From: CAZJYC01 sp964550165 | GTDB lineage: Bacteria > Acidobacteriota > Aminicenantia > Aminicenantales > Aminicenantaceae | NCBI GenBank assembly: GCA_964550165.1 | Contig: CAZJYC010000065.1 | Coordinates: 1-13,727 of the forward strand | Direction of reading: 5' to 3' | Length of the DNA stretch: 13,727 bases | Shown: positions 5,337 through 13,136 of the stretch, piece after piece | Layout of the letters: every line of letters starts with the position of its first letter | How positions within the stretch are numbered: position 1 is the stretch's first letter | Notes under the pieces: model-generated | Seen by the model: only the letters and a program-made list of their open reading frames with translations | The model's database searches: none | Told to the model about the DNA's origin: nothing | Program-made: the position numbers and the translations under genes

Positions 5337-6583
5337 AGAAGCGGATTTCAGCCATAAAGGGCACCCAGGATATCCTTCCTCAAGCGGCCAGAGCGTGGCA
5401 GAGGGTTGAGGGGACACTCCAAAGAATTTTCGAACGCTACGGCTACAGAGAAATCCGCACTCCTCTGTTTGAAGCCACAGAGCTCTTTGAGAAGGGAACA
5501 GGCCAGACCTCGGATATCGTGATCAAAGAAATGTATACTTTTAAAGACAAAGCAGGCCGTTCTTTAACCCTTCGTCCTGAATACACGCCTTCGGTTGTGC
5601 GCTCGATTATCGAGAACAGGCTCTACCTGAAGCCCGAGCCCTTGAGGTTCTACTACACCGGCCCCATGTTCCGTTACGATAAGCCTCAAAAAGGGCGCTA
5701 CCGTCAGTTTCATCAGGCGGATATCGAGGTCTTCGGCGAGGAAGACCCGGCGGTGGATGCGGAGATCGTGGAGATGGCGGATTATCTGCTCAAAGAGCTC
5801 AGGGTCTTTGAGAAAGAAGTCCTGGTCAATTCTGTCGGCTGCAGGAAATGCAGGCCTGCTTACATCAAAGACTTAAGAAAACACGCCCAAAAAGTCGAAG
5901 AAAAATTATGCCCTGACTGCCAGAGAAAAATCATCACCAATCCCTTGAGAATCTTTGACTGCAAAACAGAGACCTGCCGCGAAGCGGCCCAGGCCTTTCC
6001 TAAGATCACCGATTATCTCTGCCAGGAGTGCGAGGAGCATTTCCGTCGCTTCTGTGATTATCTGAGCTTCTACGGGATTGAGCACAGAATCGAACCGCGG
6101 CTGGTGCGAGGGATCGACTATTACACCAAGACAACATTTGAGATTGTTTCCTCCAGGCTCGGCGCCCAGGATGCCATCATCGGAGGAGGACGGTACGACG
6201 ACATGATGAAAGAGTTTGGCGGGCCAGACCTGTGCGGGATCGGTTTTGCCCTGGGCATGGAAAGGCTGATTTCTCTCATTCCTCGTGCCAGCGATCAGGA
6301 GAAATTCCTTTATCTGGCCCACTTAGGAGAAGAAGCCAGGAGAGAAGGGATGCGGCTGGTCAGGGCTTTGCGCAGCAAAGGCGTGGAGTGCCTGGTGGAA
6401 TTCAAAGAAAGAAATCTCAAAAGCCAGCTGAGCCGGGCCAACAAGCTGGGAGCGAGCTGGGTTCTGATTATCGGCGAAGAGGAAGTCAAGAAGAGAAAAT
6501 ACCAGCTTAAGAACATGAAAACCGGACGCCAGGATGAGCTGACCCAGGAGGAAATCATCAAGACATTACAAAAGGCGTCTTAG
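5333..6583 (+). CDS. hisS: Histidine--tRNA ligase (HisRS) with a cysteine-rich insert
   Basis: A class II aminoacyl-tRNA synthetase that charges tRNA-His, acting as a cytoplasmic homodimer. The 416 residues are normal for the bacterial type. It begins with the usual IKGTQDILP; motif 1 is at about 40-55, motif 2 at about 105-135 (FYYTGPMFRYDKPQKGRYRQFHQ), the histidine-specific LVRGIDYYTKTTFEI at 257-271, and motif 3 at about 302-312 (GIGFALGMERL). The C-terminal anticodon domain covers about 325-416. The insert between motifs 2 and 3 carries CxxC pairs at C170/C173, C193/C196 and C230/C233 plus C210/C215, consistent with one or two zinc sites; the E. coli enzyme lacks most of these. RPEYTPSVVR (81-90) replaces the commoner RPEGT sequence. 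Translation is coupled to accA by an ATGA overlap. Confidence 0.95.
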   Translation: MKKRISAIKGTQDILPQAARAWQRVEGTLQRIFERYGYREIRTPLFEATELFEKGTGQTSDIVIKEMYTFKDKAGRSLTLRPEYTPSVVRSIIENRLYLKPEPLRFYYTGPMFRYDKPQKGRYRQFHQADIEVFGEEDPAVDAEIVEMADYLLKELRVFEKEVLVNSVGCRKCRPAYIKDLRKHAQKVEEKLCPDCQRKIITNPLRIFDCKTETCREAAQAFPKITDYLCQECEEHFRRFCDYLSFYGIEHRIEPRLVRGIDYYTKTTFEIVSSRLGAQDAIIGGGRYDDMMKEFGGPDLCGIGFALGMERLISLIPRASDQEKFLYLAHLGEEARREGMRLVRALRSKGVECLVEFKERNLKSQLSRANKLGASWVLIIGEEEVKKRKYQLKNMKTGRQDELTQEEIIKTLQKAS

Positions 6584-6611
6584 GGCGTTGCTCATCCGAG
6601 AGAAAAGGAAG

Positions 6612-8372
6612 ATGGCGGCAAAGACATCATCCGAATGGAGGAGGACAGCCTACTGCGGAGAGCTCCGGCTGGAGCATTCCGGCCAGGAGGTGACGCTTCT
6701 TGGCTGGGTGAACCGGGTGCGGGATATGGGAAATCTGGCTTTTATCGACCTCAGGGACAGAGAAGGGCTGGTTCAAGTCATTATTCCCCCAGGCAAGAAA
6801 GAGCTCCTGGAGGCGGCCAAGGCATTGGGGATGGAGGATGTGCTTGGCATCAAGGGAGTCGTCAAGAAGCGTGAGGAAAAATCCAGGAATCCCCAGCTTC
6901 CCACCGGAGAAATCGAAGTCCAAGCCGAAGAGCTGGCCGTCTTGAATACCTCCAAGGTTCCGCCTTTTGTCATCGCCGACCCGCCTCAAGCTTCGGAGGA
7001 GCTTCGTTTCAAGTACCGCTACCTGGATATGCGGCGGCCTTCGATGCAGCGCAACATCAAGCTGAGGCATGAGGCTGCCCTGCGCATCCGCAACTACCTG
7101 AGCGCGAACGGCTTTCTTGAAATTGAGACTCCTTTCTTGACCAAATCCACGCCTGAAGGAGCGAGAGATTACCTCGTGCCCAGCCGGATGTACAAGGGCA
7201 GGTTCTACGCCCTTCCTCAGTCTCCGCAGCTTTTCAAGCAGATTCTGATGATCTCCGGCTTTGACCGCTACTTCCAGATTGTCCGCTGTTTTCGAGATGA
7301 AGACTTAAGGGCTGACCGCCAGCCTGAATTCACCCAGATCGATATCGAGATGAGCTTCGTCGAGCGGGAGACTCTCTTCCAGCTCGTTGAGGGGATGATG
7401 GCGTTTGTTTTCGAGCTCAAAGGCGAGAAGATAGAGCTCCCTTTTCCCCGGTTGACGTATGAAGAGAGCATGGAGAAATACGGCACAGACAAGCCGGATT
7501 TGCGCTGCGAAACAGAAATCGTCGACCTGACAGATGTTGGAGCAGGGCTTGATTCAGAGCTGATCAGGAAAGCCCTCGGAACGGGCGGAGTCTTAAAAGG
7601 GCTGGTTATCGAGAAGGGAGGGGCTTTCTCCCGCAGCCAGCTGGAGAAAATAGACCAGAAGGCCAGGGAATTGGGCGGAAAAGGCGTCATCTGGGTCAAG
7701 AAACAGGAGGGATTGAAGTCATCGCTGAAGCTCAGCGAGAAGGATTTCGCCCGCATCTGGGAAAAATTAAGAAGCCAGGAAACAGACCTGGCGCTTCTGG
7801 TTGCTGACGGGAAGAAAACGGCCTTAAAAGTTTTGGGAGAACTAAGAAGAGCTTACCCGACTGAGCCCAGAGAAGACAGAAATCGACGGCAATTCACCTG
7901 GGTCACAGACTTTCCTCTTTTTGAGTGGAGCGAGGAGGAAGGGCGGCTTGTCTCCGTGCACCATCCCTTCACCTCACCCCATGAGGAAGACCTGGCTTTT
8001 CTGGAGACAGAACCTCATCGTGTCCGGGCCCAAGCCTATGATCTGGTTCTTAATGGCGTCGAGATTGGCGGAGGCTCGGTTCGAATTCACAGCCTCGATC
8101 TTCAAAAAAGGATATTCAAGATTCTCGGTCTGAGTCCGGAGGAAGTTGAGCAAAAGTTTGGCTTTTTCCTGGAGGCGCTCCAGTATGGCGTTCCCCCCCA
8201 TGGCGGGATTGCCCTCGGGTTTGACCGGATGGTGATGATTCTTGCCGGAGAGGAGTCCATCCGCGATGTGATCCCTTTCCCCAAGACAACAAGTGCCTTA
8301 TGCCTGCTGACCGGGTCGCCTGCCGGAGTGGACCCGCGGCAGCTCGAAGAGCTGGGCCTGAAAAAGAAATAG
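6612..8372 (+). CDS. aspS: Aspartate--tRNA ligase, bacterial type (AspRS)
   Basis: A class II synthetase that charges tRNA-Asp. From ATG 6612 it has 586 residues, close to E. coli AspRS (590). An in-frame TTG at 6588 would add eight residues; I prefer the ATG because family members begin a few residues before RTxYCGELR, but the start is not certain (AGGA at 6606-6609 is very close to the ATG). An N-terminal OB-fold anticodon domain (about 10-115) includes VTLLGWVNRVRD and FIDLRDREG. The catalytic core has YLDMRRP, TKSTPEGARDYLVP, LPQSPQLFKQ, motif 2 CFRDEDLRADRQPEFTQ (226-242), HHPFTSP, GGGSVRIH and motif 3 GIALGFDRM (532-540). The bacteria-specific GAD insert covers about 290-410. It follows hisS by 28 bases; hisS-aspS adjacency is common in bacteria. 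Confidence 0.95.
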   Translation: MAAKTSSEWRRTAYCGELRLEHSGQEVTLLGWVNRVRDMGNLAFIDLRDREGLVQVIIPPGKKELLEAAKALGMEDVLGIKGVVKKREEKSRNPQLPTGEIEVQAEELAVLNTSKVPPFVIADPPQASEELRFKYRYLDMRRPSMQRNIKLRHEAALRIRNYLSANGFLEIETPFLTKSTPEGARDYLVPSRMYKGRFYALPQSPQLFKQILMISGFDRYFQIVRCFRDEDLRADRQPEFTQIDIEMSFVERETLFQLVEGMMAFVFELKGEKIELPFPRLTYEESMEKYGTDKPDLRCETEIVDLTDVGAGLDSELIRKALGTGGVLKGLVIEKGGAFSRSQLEKIDQKARELGGKGVIWVKKQEGLKSSLKLSEKDFARIWEKLRSQETDLALLVADGKKTALKVLGELRRAYPTEPREDRNRRQFTWVTDFPLFEWSEEEGRLVSVHHPFTSPHEEDLAFLETEPHRVRAQAYDLVLNGVEIGGGSVRIHSLDLQKRIFKILGLSPEEVEQKFGFFLEALQYGVPPHGGIALGFDRMVMILAGEESIRDVIPFPKTTSALCLLTGSPAGVDPRQLEELGLKKK

Positions 8373-8484
8373 CAGCCAGAATTCATTTTTGGTATCACGG
8401 ATTTAAGGATGCTTCCGAAGATAAACAGCGGTCAAGGCCATAATGCTCGACAAGGCCTGTGGTTTTAGCTGATAAACGATCCGG

Positions 8485-8513
8485 TGAACTTCTGTTCATC
8501 TTGCTCGTATAAA
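8485..8513 (+). promoter_or_regulatory. Weak candidate promoter for the M16 peptidase pair
   Basis: TATAAA at 8508-8513 is a good -10 match (5/6), but the hexamer 17 bases upstream (TGAACT, 8485-8490) matches only 3/6. It lies in the 166-base gap after aspS, just before the strong ribosome site AAAGGAGG at 8525-8532. I see no clear terminator after aspS, so read-through from that operon is an alternative. Confidence 0.3.
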
Positions 8514-8538
8514 TCAATAAACAAAAAAGGAGGTCAGC

Positions 8539-10044
8539 ATGCCTTTTAAGAAAGGATTATTCTTGAGGCTGGTTCTCATCCTTGTCCTTGCAGCCGCGTT
8601 CAGCCTTTCGCTCCACGCCCAGACTTTTGAGGCCGTCAAGAGCCAGGTCAAAGTCCATACCTTGAAAAACGGGATGAAGTTCATCGTCCTCGAACGCCAT
8701 GAAGCACCCGTTGTTTCTTTCCATGTCTATGCCGACGTGGGCAGCGCCAATGAATCCTACGGCATAACCGGAATTTCGCATCTTTTAGAACACATGGCGT
8801 TTAAAGGAACAAAGATTGTGGGGACAAAGGATTATGAGGTAGAAATCAAAATACTCCAGGAAATGGATGCCCTTTATGACGAAATCAAAAGAGAAAAAGC
8901 CAAAGCCAAGCCTGACGCTGAAAAACTGAAGGAGATGGAGAAGAAGTTTGAGGCTTTGCGCCTGAAAGCCAAGGATTATGTGGCGACCAATGAGTTCATA
9001 GACATGATGACCAAGGAAGGAGACCGGGGCGTCAACGCTTACACCAGCAATGATGCGACTCAATACATCGACAGCCTCCCCTCGAACAGGGTGGAATTCT
9101 GGATGTCGATGACCTCTGACCGGTTTCTCAATCCCGTTTTCCGTGAGTTTTTCAAGGAAAGGGATGTCGTCATGGAGGAGAGGCGACTGGGCCTGGAGAC
9201 AAGGCCCATAGGCAAGCTGGTTGAGGATTTCCTGGCCGTAGCGTTTAAAGCCCATCCCTACCGTCATAGTGTTGTGGGGCACATGTCGGATTTAGAGTCC
9301 ATCACCCGGAAAGATGTCGAAGACTATTTTAGAAAATTCTACTCTCCAAGCAACCTGACCGTGGGAATTGTCGGCGATGTCAAGGCGGCAGAGATATTCC
9401 AGATGGCCGGACTCTATTTCGAGCGTATTCCCAGCGGCCCCAAGCCAGAGCCGGTCAGGACCGTTGAGCCGGAGCAGTGGGGGGAGCGGCGGGTTGCGGT
9501 GGAGGCAAAATCCCAGCCGATGTTCATCGCCAGCTACCACCGCCCGGACTTTCGCCACAAAGACAGTGCCGCCCTGGAAGCTTTAGCCAACATCATGGGG
9601 CAGGGCCGCTCTTCAAGGCTCTATGAAGTCCTGGTCAAGGATAAAAAGGTCGCTGTTCAAGTTTCAAGCTTCAACGGATTTCCAGGAGAGAAGTTTGCCA
9701 ACCTTATCGCTTTCTACGCTGTTCCGGCCAGAGGACACACTTCGGCCGAATGCCTTGAACTCATCGATCAGGAGATCGAAAAAGTCAAAAAGGAATCAGT
9801 AACTCCAGAAGAGCTGACAAAGTTCAAACGCTCTGAAGTTAAGGGATTGCTCGACCAGATGAAGTCCAACTCCAACATGGCCGCGCTTCTGACTTTCGCC
9901 GATGTTGTTCTCGGAGACTGGAAGCTCCTTTTTGACCGGGTGGAAGAGATCAAAGCCATCACAGCCGAAGATGTGAAGAGAGTCGCCAACACCTGTCTGG
10001 TCAAGCAGCACAGGACCATTGGCGAGATTATTCCTGAGAAATAG
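8539..10044 (+). CDS. Secreted M16-family zinc peptidase, catalytic-type subunit
   Basis: M16 peptidases (insulinase, pitrilysin and processing-peptidase type) cut peptides inside a closed two-half chamber. This 501-residue protein starts with a signal peptide (about 1-27, cleavage likely LHA|QT), so it is exported, probably to the periplasm. The inverted zinc motif HLLEH is at 81-85, with E84 the expected catalytic base; the third ligand is probably E214 in KERDVVMEERR. H85 to E214 spans about 129 residues, longer than the roughly 76 seen in classic M16 enzymes, because of a charged, helical insert at about 100-155. The second half (about 250-500) is the M16 C-terminal domain but lacks the R/Y motif: the place is occupied by VKDKKVAVQV. 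An AAAGGAGG ribosome site precedes the ATG. The partner gene follows after 39 bases. Confidence 0.9.
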   Translation: MPFKKGLFLRLVLILVLAAAFSLSLHAQTFEAVKSQVKVHTLKNGMKFIVLERHEAPVVSFHVYADVGSANESYGITGISHLLEHMAFKGTKIVGTKDYEVEIKILQEMDALYDEIKREKAKAKPDAEKLKEMEKKFEALRLKAKDYVATNEFIDMMTKEGDRGVNAYTSNDATQYIDSLPSNRVEFWMSMTSDRFLNPVFREFFKERDVVMEERRLGLETRPIGKLVEDFLAVAFKAHPYRHSVVGHMSDLESITRKDVEDYFRKFYSPSNLTVGIVGDVKAAEIFQMAGLYFERIPSGPKPEPVRTVEPEQWGERRVAVEAKSQPMFIASYHRPDFRHKDSAALEALANIMGQGRSSRLYEVLVKDKKVAVQVSSFNGFPGEKFANLIAFYAVPARGHTSAECLELIDQEIEKVKKESVTPEELTKFKRSEVKGLLDQMKSNSNMAALLTFADVVLGDWKLLFDRVEEIKAITAEDVKRVANTCLVKQHRTIGEIIPEK

Positions 10045-10083
10045 GCCTGAAATGGGCACCAAACAAGGAAAGGGGAAATAACG

Positions 10084-11544
10084 ATGAAAAGAGTGAAATA
10101 TTTCAAGGTTTTCCTGGTTTTCTTTCTACTCGTCCATTTCTGCGGATTTTTTGTCTTTGCCCAGAAGGGGCCCAAAGACAAGTTCGTCTTCGGGCCGTTA
10201 AATCCGATCAAGATGCCCGAGGTGGAGAGAGTCGAGTTGAAAAACGGGTTGAAGCTCTTTCTGGTGGAGGACCATGACTATCCGACCATAGACCTTCGGG
10301 CCATGGTCCACGCCGGCGCAGTCTTTGAGCCATCCTCAAAAATTGGCTTAGCTTCGGTCGCGGGGCAGGTTCTTCGCACCGGCGGAACCACATCCCTGAC
10401 CGGCGATGAGATCGATAAAGAGCTGGAGACTATGGCCGCGAGCGTTGAAACGGGGATAGGCCCGGCATCGGGTTTCATCATGATCTCTGTTCTGAAAGAG
10501 GACATCAACAGGGCGCTGGAGATTCTGGCGGACATTTTGATCAACCCTGCTTTCCGGGAAGATAAAATAGAGCTGGCAAAAATCATGCAGAAGTCAGCCA
10601 TTTCCCGGCGGAATGACGACATCGGACAGATCACATCCCGGGAGTTCAGAAAAATAATCTACGGCAAAGACAGCCCTTATGCCCGCCACCCCGAATACGC
10701 CACCATCGAAGCCATAACCCGGCAGGACATCGTCGATTTTTATCAAAAGTATTTCTATCCCAATAACACTCTGGTGACTGTGTGGGGCGATTTCAAGGCC
10801 AAAGACATGGCGGCCAGGATAGAGAAGACTCTGGGCCGATGGAAGCCCGGGAAAGTTTCCGTTCCGCCGTTGCCAAAAGTTGATTACGAGTACAAATACA
10901 CGGTGAATTTCATCCAGAAACCGGATGTCAACCAGTCCAACATCATGCTCGGCCACATCGGAGGGCTGTTGAGCAACCCCGATTATCCGGCTTTGAGCGT
11001 GATGAACAGCATCCTATCCTACGACCGGATGTTTAAAAAAATAAGAACAGACGAAGGCCTGGCCTACAGTGTCTGGGGAAGCTACGGCGCGGATTATCAG
11101 AATCCTGGAACTTTTAGCTGCGGAGCCCAAACCAAGTCTGAGTCCACCGTCTATGCCATCGAATTGATGCTCAGGGAGCTGGAGAAAATACAGAAAGAGG
11201 AAGTCAGCGACGAGGAGCTGGCCAAGGCGAAAGACGAATACCTGAATTCCTATGTCTTCAATTTCGACAGCCGGGCCAAGATCGTCAACCGGATAATGAC
11301 CTATGCCTACTTCGATTATCCGCTCGATTTCATGGAAAAAATCAAGGAAGGAGTGGAAAAGGTGACCAAGGACGATGTGCTCCGGGTTGCCAGGAAATAC
11401 CTTCATCCGGACAGAGTCCAGATTCTGGTTGTCGGAAAGCAGGAAGATTTCGACAAGCCCCTCTCGACTCTGGGAGAAGTTCAAACGATTGATATCACCA
11501 TCCCGCCGCTCAAGACCGAGAAGAAGCCCGGCAGCCCGAAATAG
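10084..11544 (+). CDS. Secreted M16-family homologue, non-catalytic subunit
   Basis: This 486-residue protein has a signal peptide (about 1-26, cleavage likely VFA|QK) and the M16 fold in both halves. The start of the domain is recognisable in VELKNGLKLFLVEDHDYPTI. At the zinc site the aligned residues are SVAGQ (91-95) instead of HxxEH, so zinc binding and catalysis should be absent. The C-terminal domain keeps the R/Y substrate-binding motif RTDEGLAY (R321, Y328) that the upstream gene lacks. This split matches heterodimeric M16B pairs, in which one subunit provides zinc and the other the R/Y motif; I therefore infer a partnership with the upstream protein. A GGGGA ribosome site precedes the ATG, and the 39-base gap suggests a single transcript. 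Confidence 0.9.
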   Translation: MKRVKYFKVFLVFFLLVHFCGFFVFAQKGPKDKFVFGPLNPIKMPEVERVELKNGLKLFLVEDHDYPTIDLRAMVHAGAVFEPSSKIGLASVAGQVLRTGGTTSLTGDEIDKELETMAASVETGIGPASGFIMISVLKEDINRALEILADILINPAFREDKIELAKIMQKSAISRRNDDIGQITSREFRKIIYGKDSPYARHPEYATIEAITRQDIVDFYQKYFYPNNTLVTVWGDFKAKDMAARIEKTLGRWKPGKVSVPPLPKVDYEYKYTVNFIQKPDVNQSNIMLGHIGGLLSNPDYPALSVMNSILSYDRMFKKIRTDEGLAYSVWGSYGADYQNPGTFSCGAQTKSESTVYAIELMLRELEKIQKEEVSDEELAKAKDEYLNSYVFNFDSRAKIVNRIMTYAYFDYPLDFMEKIKEGVEKVTKDDVLRVARKYLHPDRVQILVVGKQEDFDKPLSTLGEVQTIDITIPPLKTEKKPGSPK

Positions 11545-11585
11545 AAGCCAAGATTAGAGATTTTCTAAAAAATATTTTCCTCATA

Positions 11586-11610
11586 TTGCTCAGCTCATTT
11601 TCCAGAGCAA
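11586..11610. other. Hairpin downstream of the M16 pair
   Basis: TTGCTC (11586-11591) and GAGCAA (11605-11610) form a perfect 6-bp inverted repeat with a 13-base loop, 41 bases after the M16 stop. No T-run follows. It could be a weak terminator or chance. The remainder of the gap 11545-11796 holds only the promoter-like site at 11659 and the ribosome site of the next gene. Confidence 0.25.
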
Positions 11611-11658
11611 GTTCAAGGATATTCCTGACGCTATAGACCTCAATAACTGCCCTGTTTG

Positions 11659-11687
11659 TTGCCTAACAAAAATCATTGATGTATATT
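11659..11687 (+). promoter_or_regulatory. Candidate promoter for the DUF1028 gene
   Basis: TTGCCT (11659-11664, 4/6) and TATATT (11682-11687, 5/6) are separated by 17 bases. A start near 11694 would give a leader of about 100 bases, ending in a good ribosome site AGAGGAG (11783-11789), seven bases before the ATG at 11797. Confidence 0.4.
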
Positions 11688-11796
11688 CAGTTAAAACAAA
11701 TCAAGAGAAAACGGAAACAAGATGGGGAGTGCTTCTTTTCTATCAGGGTATTAACCTCGTCTTGTCATAAATGGCTTTTAACAGAGGAGAACGTCA

Positions 11797-12789
11797 ATGA
11801 GAAGATGCAAGGCTTTAATCGGGATGATTCTTTTGGCTTCATCTCTTGTCATGAGCAGAGAAAGTGCAAAGCCGGCCCATACTTATTCGATAGTCGCCTT
11901 TGACAGAGAGACAGGAGAGTTCGGTGTGGCCGTTCAATCGCACTGGTTTTCTGTGGGCCCGATTGTTCCCTGGGCAGAGTCGGGTGTGGGCGCGATTGCC
12001 ACTCAATCCTTTGTCGAGGTTTCCTACGGCCCGCTCGGCCTTGAGCTGATGAGAGCGGGGAAGAGCGCCGAGGAAGCTCTCTCTGCCCTTGTCAAGGCCG
12101 ATAAGAGCGAATCGGTTCGCCAGGTGGCGATGGTCGATGCTCAAGGAAGAGTCGCTGCCCATACAGGAAAAAATTGCATCCCTGAAGCCGGGCACTTTAC
12201 CGGAGACGGATTTTCCTGCCAGGCCAACCTTATGCTCAAGAACACGGTCTGGAAAGCCATGGCTCAAGCCTATCAAAGCACAAAGGGAGAACTGGTTGAC
12301 AGGCTCCTGGCTGCTCTCGAGGCTGCGGAGAGGGAAGGGGGCGACATAAGGGGAAGGCAGTCAGCCGCCATCGTCATCGTCAGGGGAAAAAGCTCAGGAG
12401 TCTGGTGGAAGGACAGAATCTACGACTTAAGAGTCGAGGACCATCGAGACCCGGTTGGAGAGTTGAAAAGGCTGGTCAGGCTCAATAAAGCCTACAATCA
12501 TATGAACAGGGGAGATGAGCTTCTGACAGAGAACAAGGTCGAGGAAGCCATGAAATCCTACACAACGGCCATGGAGATGTATCCTGAAAACGCAGAGATG
12601 ACTTTCTGGCCAGCGGTGACGATGGCAGCCTCAGGAAAAGTCGAGGAAAGCCTGCCTTTATTCAAGAAAGTTTTTGCTCTGGATTCCAACTGGGCTCTGC
12701 TTGTTCCCAGGCTGCCCAAAGTCGGTCAGCTCCCCCAGGATGAAAATCTCATCAAAAAAATTATTTCTTTAGCCGCAGAAAAAAAATAA
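11797..12789 (+). CDS. Exported DUF1028-family protein with TPR-like C-terminus
   Basis: Residues about 28-215 match the DUF1028 family, a conserved bacterial domain of unknown substrate often assigned to the Ntn-hydrolase superfamily. Visible landmarks are HTYSIVAFDRETGEFGVAVQS (28-48), VPWAESGVGAIATQSF, YGPLGLELMRAG, VAMVDAQGRVAAHTG, GHFTGDGFSCQANLM and a late GGDIRGRQSAA. Residues 1-20 look like a signal peptide, so the protein is probably exported, although the cleavage site is unclear. Residues about 226-300 carry TPR-like helices (AYNHMNRGDELLTENKVEEAMKSYTTAMEMYP), suggesting protein binding. The 330-residue length is longer than a bare DUF1028 domain. AGAGGAG precedes the ATG. The gene appears to be its own unit after the M16 pair. 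Family assignment is strong; the reaction is unknown. Confidence 0.85.
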   Translation: MRRCKALIGMILLASSLVMSRESAKPAHTYSIVAFDRETGEFGVAVQSHWFSVGPIVPWAESGVGAIATQSFVEVSYGPLGLELMRAGKSAEEALSALVKADKSESVRQVAMVDAQGRVAAHTGKNCIPEAGHFTGDGFSCQANLMLKNTVWKAMAQAYQSTKGELVDRLLAALEAAEREGGDIRGRQSAAIVIVRGKSSGVWWKDRIYDLRVEDHRDPVGELKRLVRLNKAYNHMNRGDELLTENKVEEAMKSYTTAMEMYPENAEMTFWPAVTMAASGKVEESLPLFKKVFALDSNWALLVPRLPKVGQLPQDENLIKKIISLAAEKK

Positions 12790-13047
12790 ATAAGCGGCCT
12801 GCATTGCGATGCTCATCGAGGTGCCGCCGCTTCCCTCCCCAAAGAAGGGGTTGACGGCTTTGCTCTGCACAGACCCGAAGGTGTAGCTCGGACGCACAGA
12901 AAAATATCTTCCCATAGACCAGTGTCTGCCTGTGTTTTTCACCCCCAAACCGTGTAAGCTTTGACCTTCGGATGAGCTCTTTTCTACCTGATTATCATGA
13001 GCGGGTCTATCTGTAGAGCAAACTATGATTTGACAAAAAAAATCCAT
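12769..13047 (-). pseudogene. Possible decayed C-terminal end of an outer-membrane beta-barrel protein
   Basis: A 92-codon open frame on the minus strand covers much of the intergenic gap. Its second half alternates polar and hydrophobic residues (MGRYFSVRPSYTFGSV, then TSMSIAMQAAYLFF near the end), the pattern of transmembrane beta strands with a terminal aromatic residue. The first half shows no recognisable domain, there is no signal peptide, and the frame runs into the 3' end of the DUF1028 gene. No good ribosome site precedes its ATG. It could be the remnant of a lost barrel gene or a chance open frame; I lean only slightly toward a remnant. Confidence 0.2.
12792..12832. terminator. Hairpin immediately after the DUF1028 gene
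   Basis: AAGCGGC (12792-12798) pairs with GCCGCTT (12826-12832), with a nested CGAT-GCTC-ATCG hairpin (12807-12818) inside the loop. It starts two bases after the TAA stop. As with the hairpin after ispF, an A-rich run precedes the stem and no T-run follows on the + strand, so the canonical intrinsic-terminator form appears only when read on the minus strand. A CCCC/GGGG mini-hairpin (12837-12850) follows. Confidence 0.45.
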
Positions 13048-13058
13048 TTATCTAATCT
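13030..13058 (+). promoter_or_regulatory. Candidate promoter upstream of the repeat-protein gene
   Basis: A perfect TTGACA -35 (13030-13035) is followed by TCTAAT (13051-13056, 5/6, but only a 15-base spacer) or TAATCT (13053-13058, 17-base spacer, 3/6). The start point would be near 13062, giving a leader of about 190 bases. An ACTGT-N6-ACAGT inverted repeat (13065-13080) sits just after it, where an operator could act. Confidence 0.4.
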
Positions 13059-13112
13059 GATAGGACTGTAAATGGACAGTATTAAGGTTTGGAAAGGAAA
13101 AAATTGCTAACC

Positions 13113-13136
13113 AAGGCTAAAAGAGGCCTTTTCTCT
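13113..13136 (+). other. Terminator-like hairpin in the leader of the repeat-protein gene
   Basis: AAGGC (13113-13117) and GCCTT (13126-13130) form a short stem with an 8-base loop, followed by TTCTCT. The 5-bp stem is weak for a terminator. It lies between the candidate promoter at 13030 and the ATG at 13256, so it could act as an attenuator or simply be chance. Confidence 0.25.

Noticed and set aside
4938..5417. 159-codon minus-strand frame opposite accA/hisS
   Set aside because: Antisense shadow of two firmly identified genes, with no coding features of its own.
7268..7756. 162-codon minus-strand frame opposite aspS
   Set aside because: Serine-rich antisense translation of the AspRS coding sequence; no start signal or domain.
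11676..11903. 75-codon + strand frame ahead of and overlapping the DUF1028 gene
   Set aside because: No ribosome site, composition unlike protein, and it overlaps the well-supported DUF1028 start in another frame.
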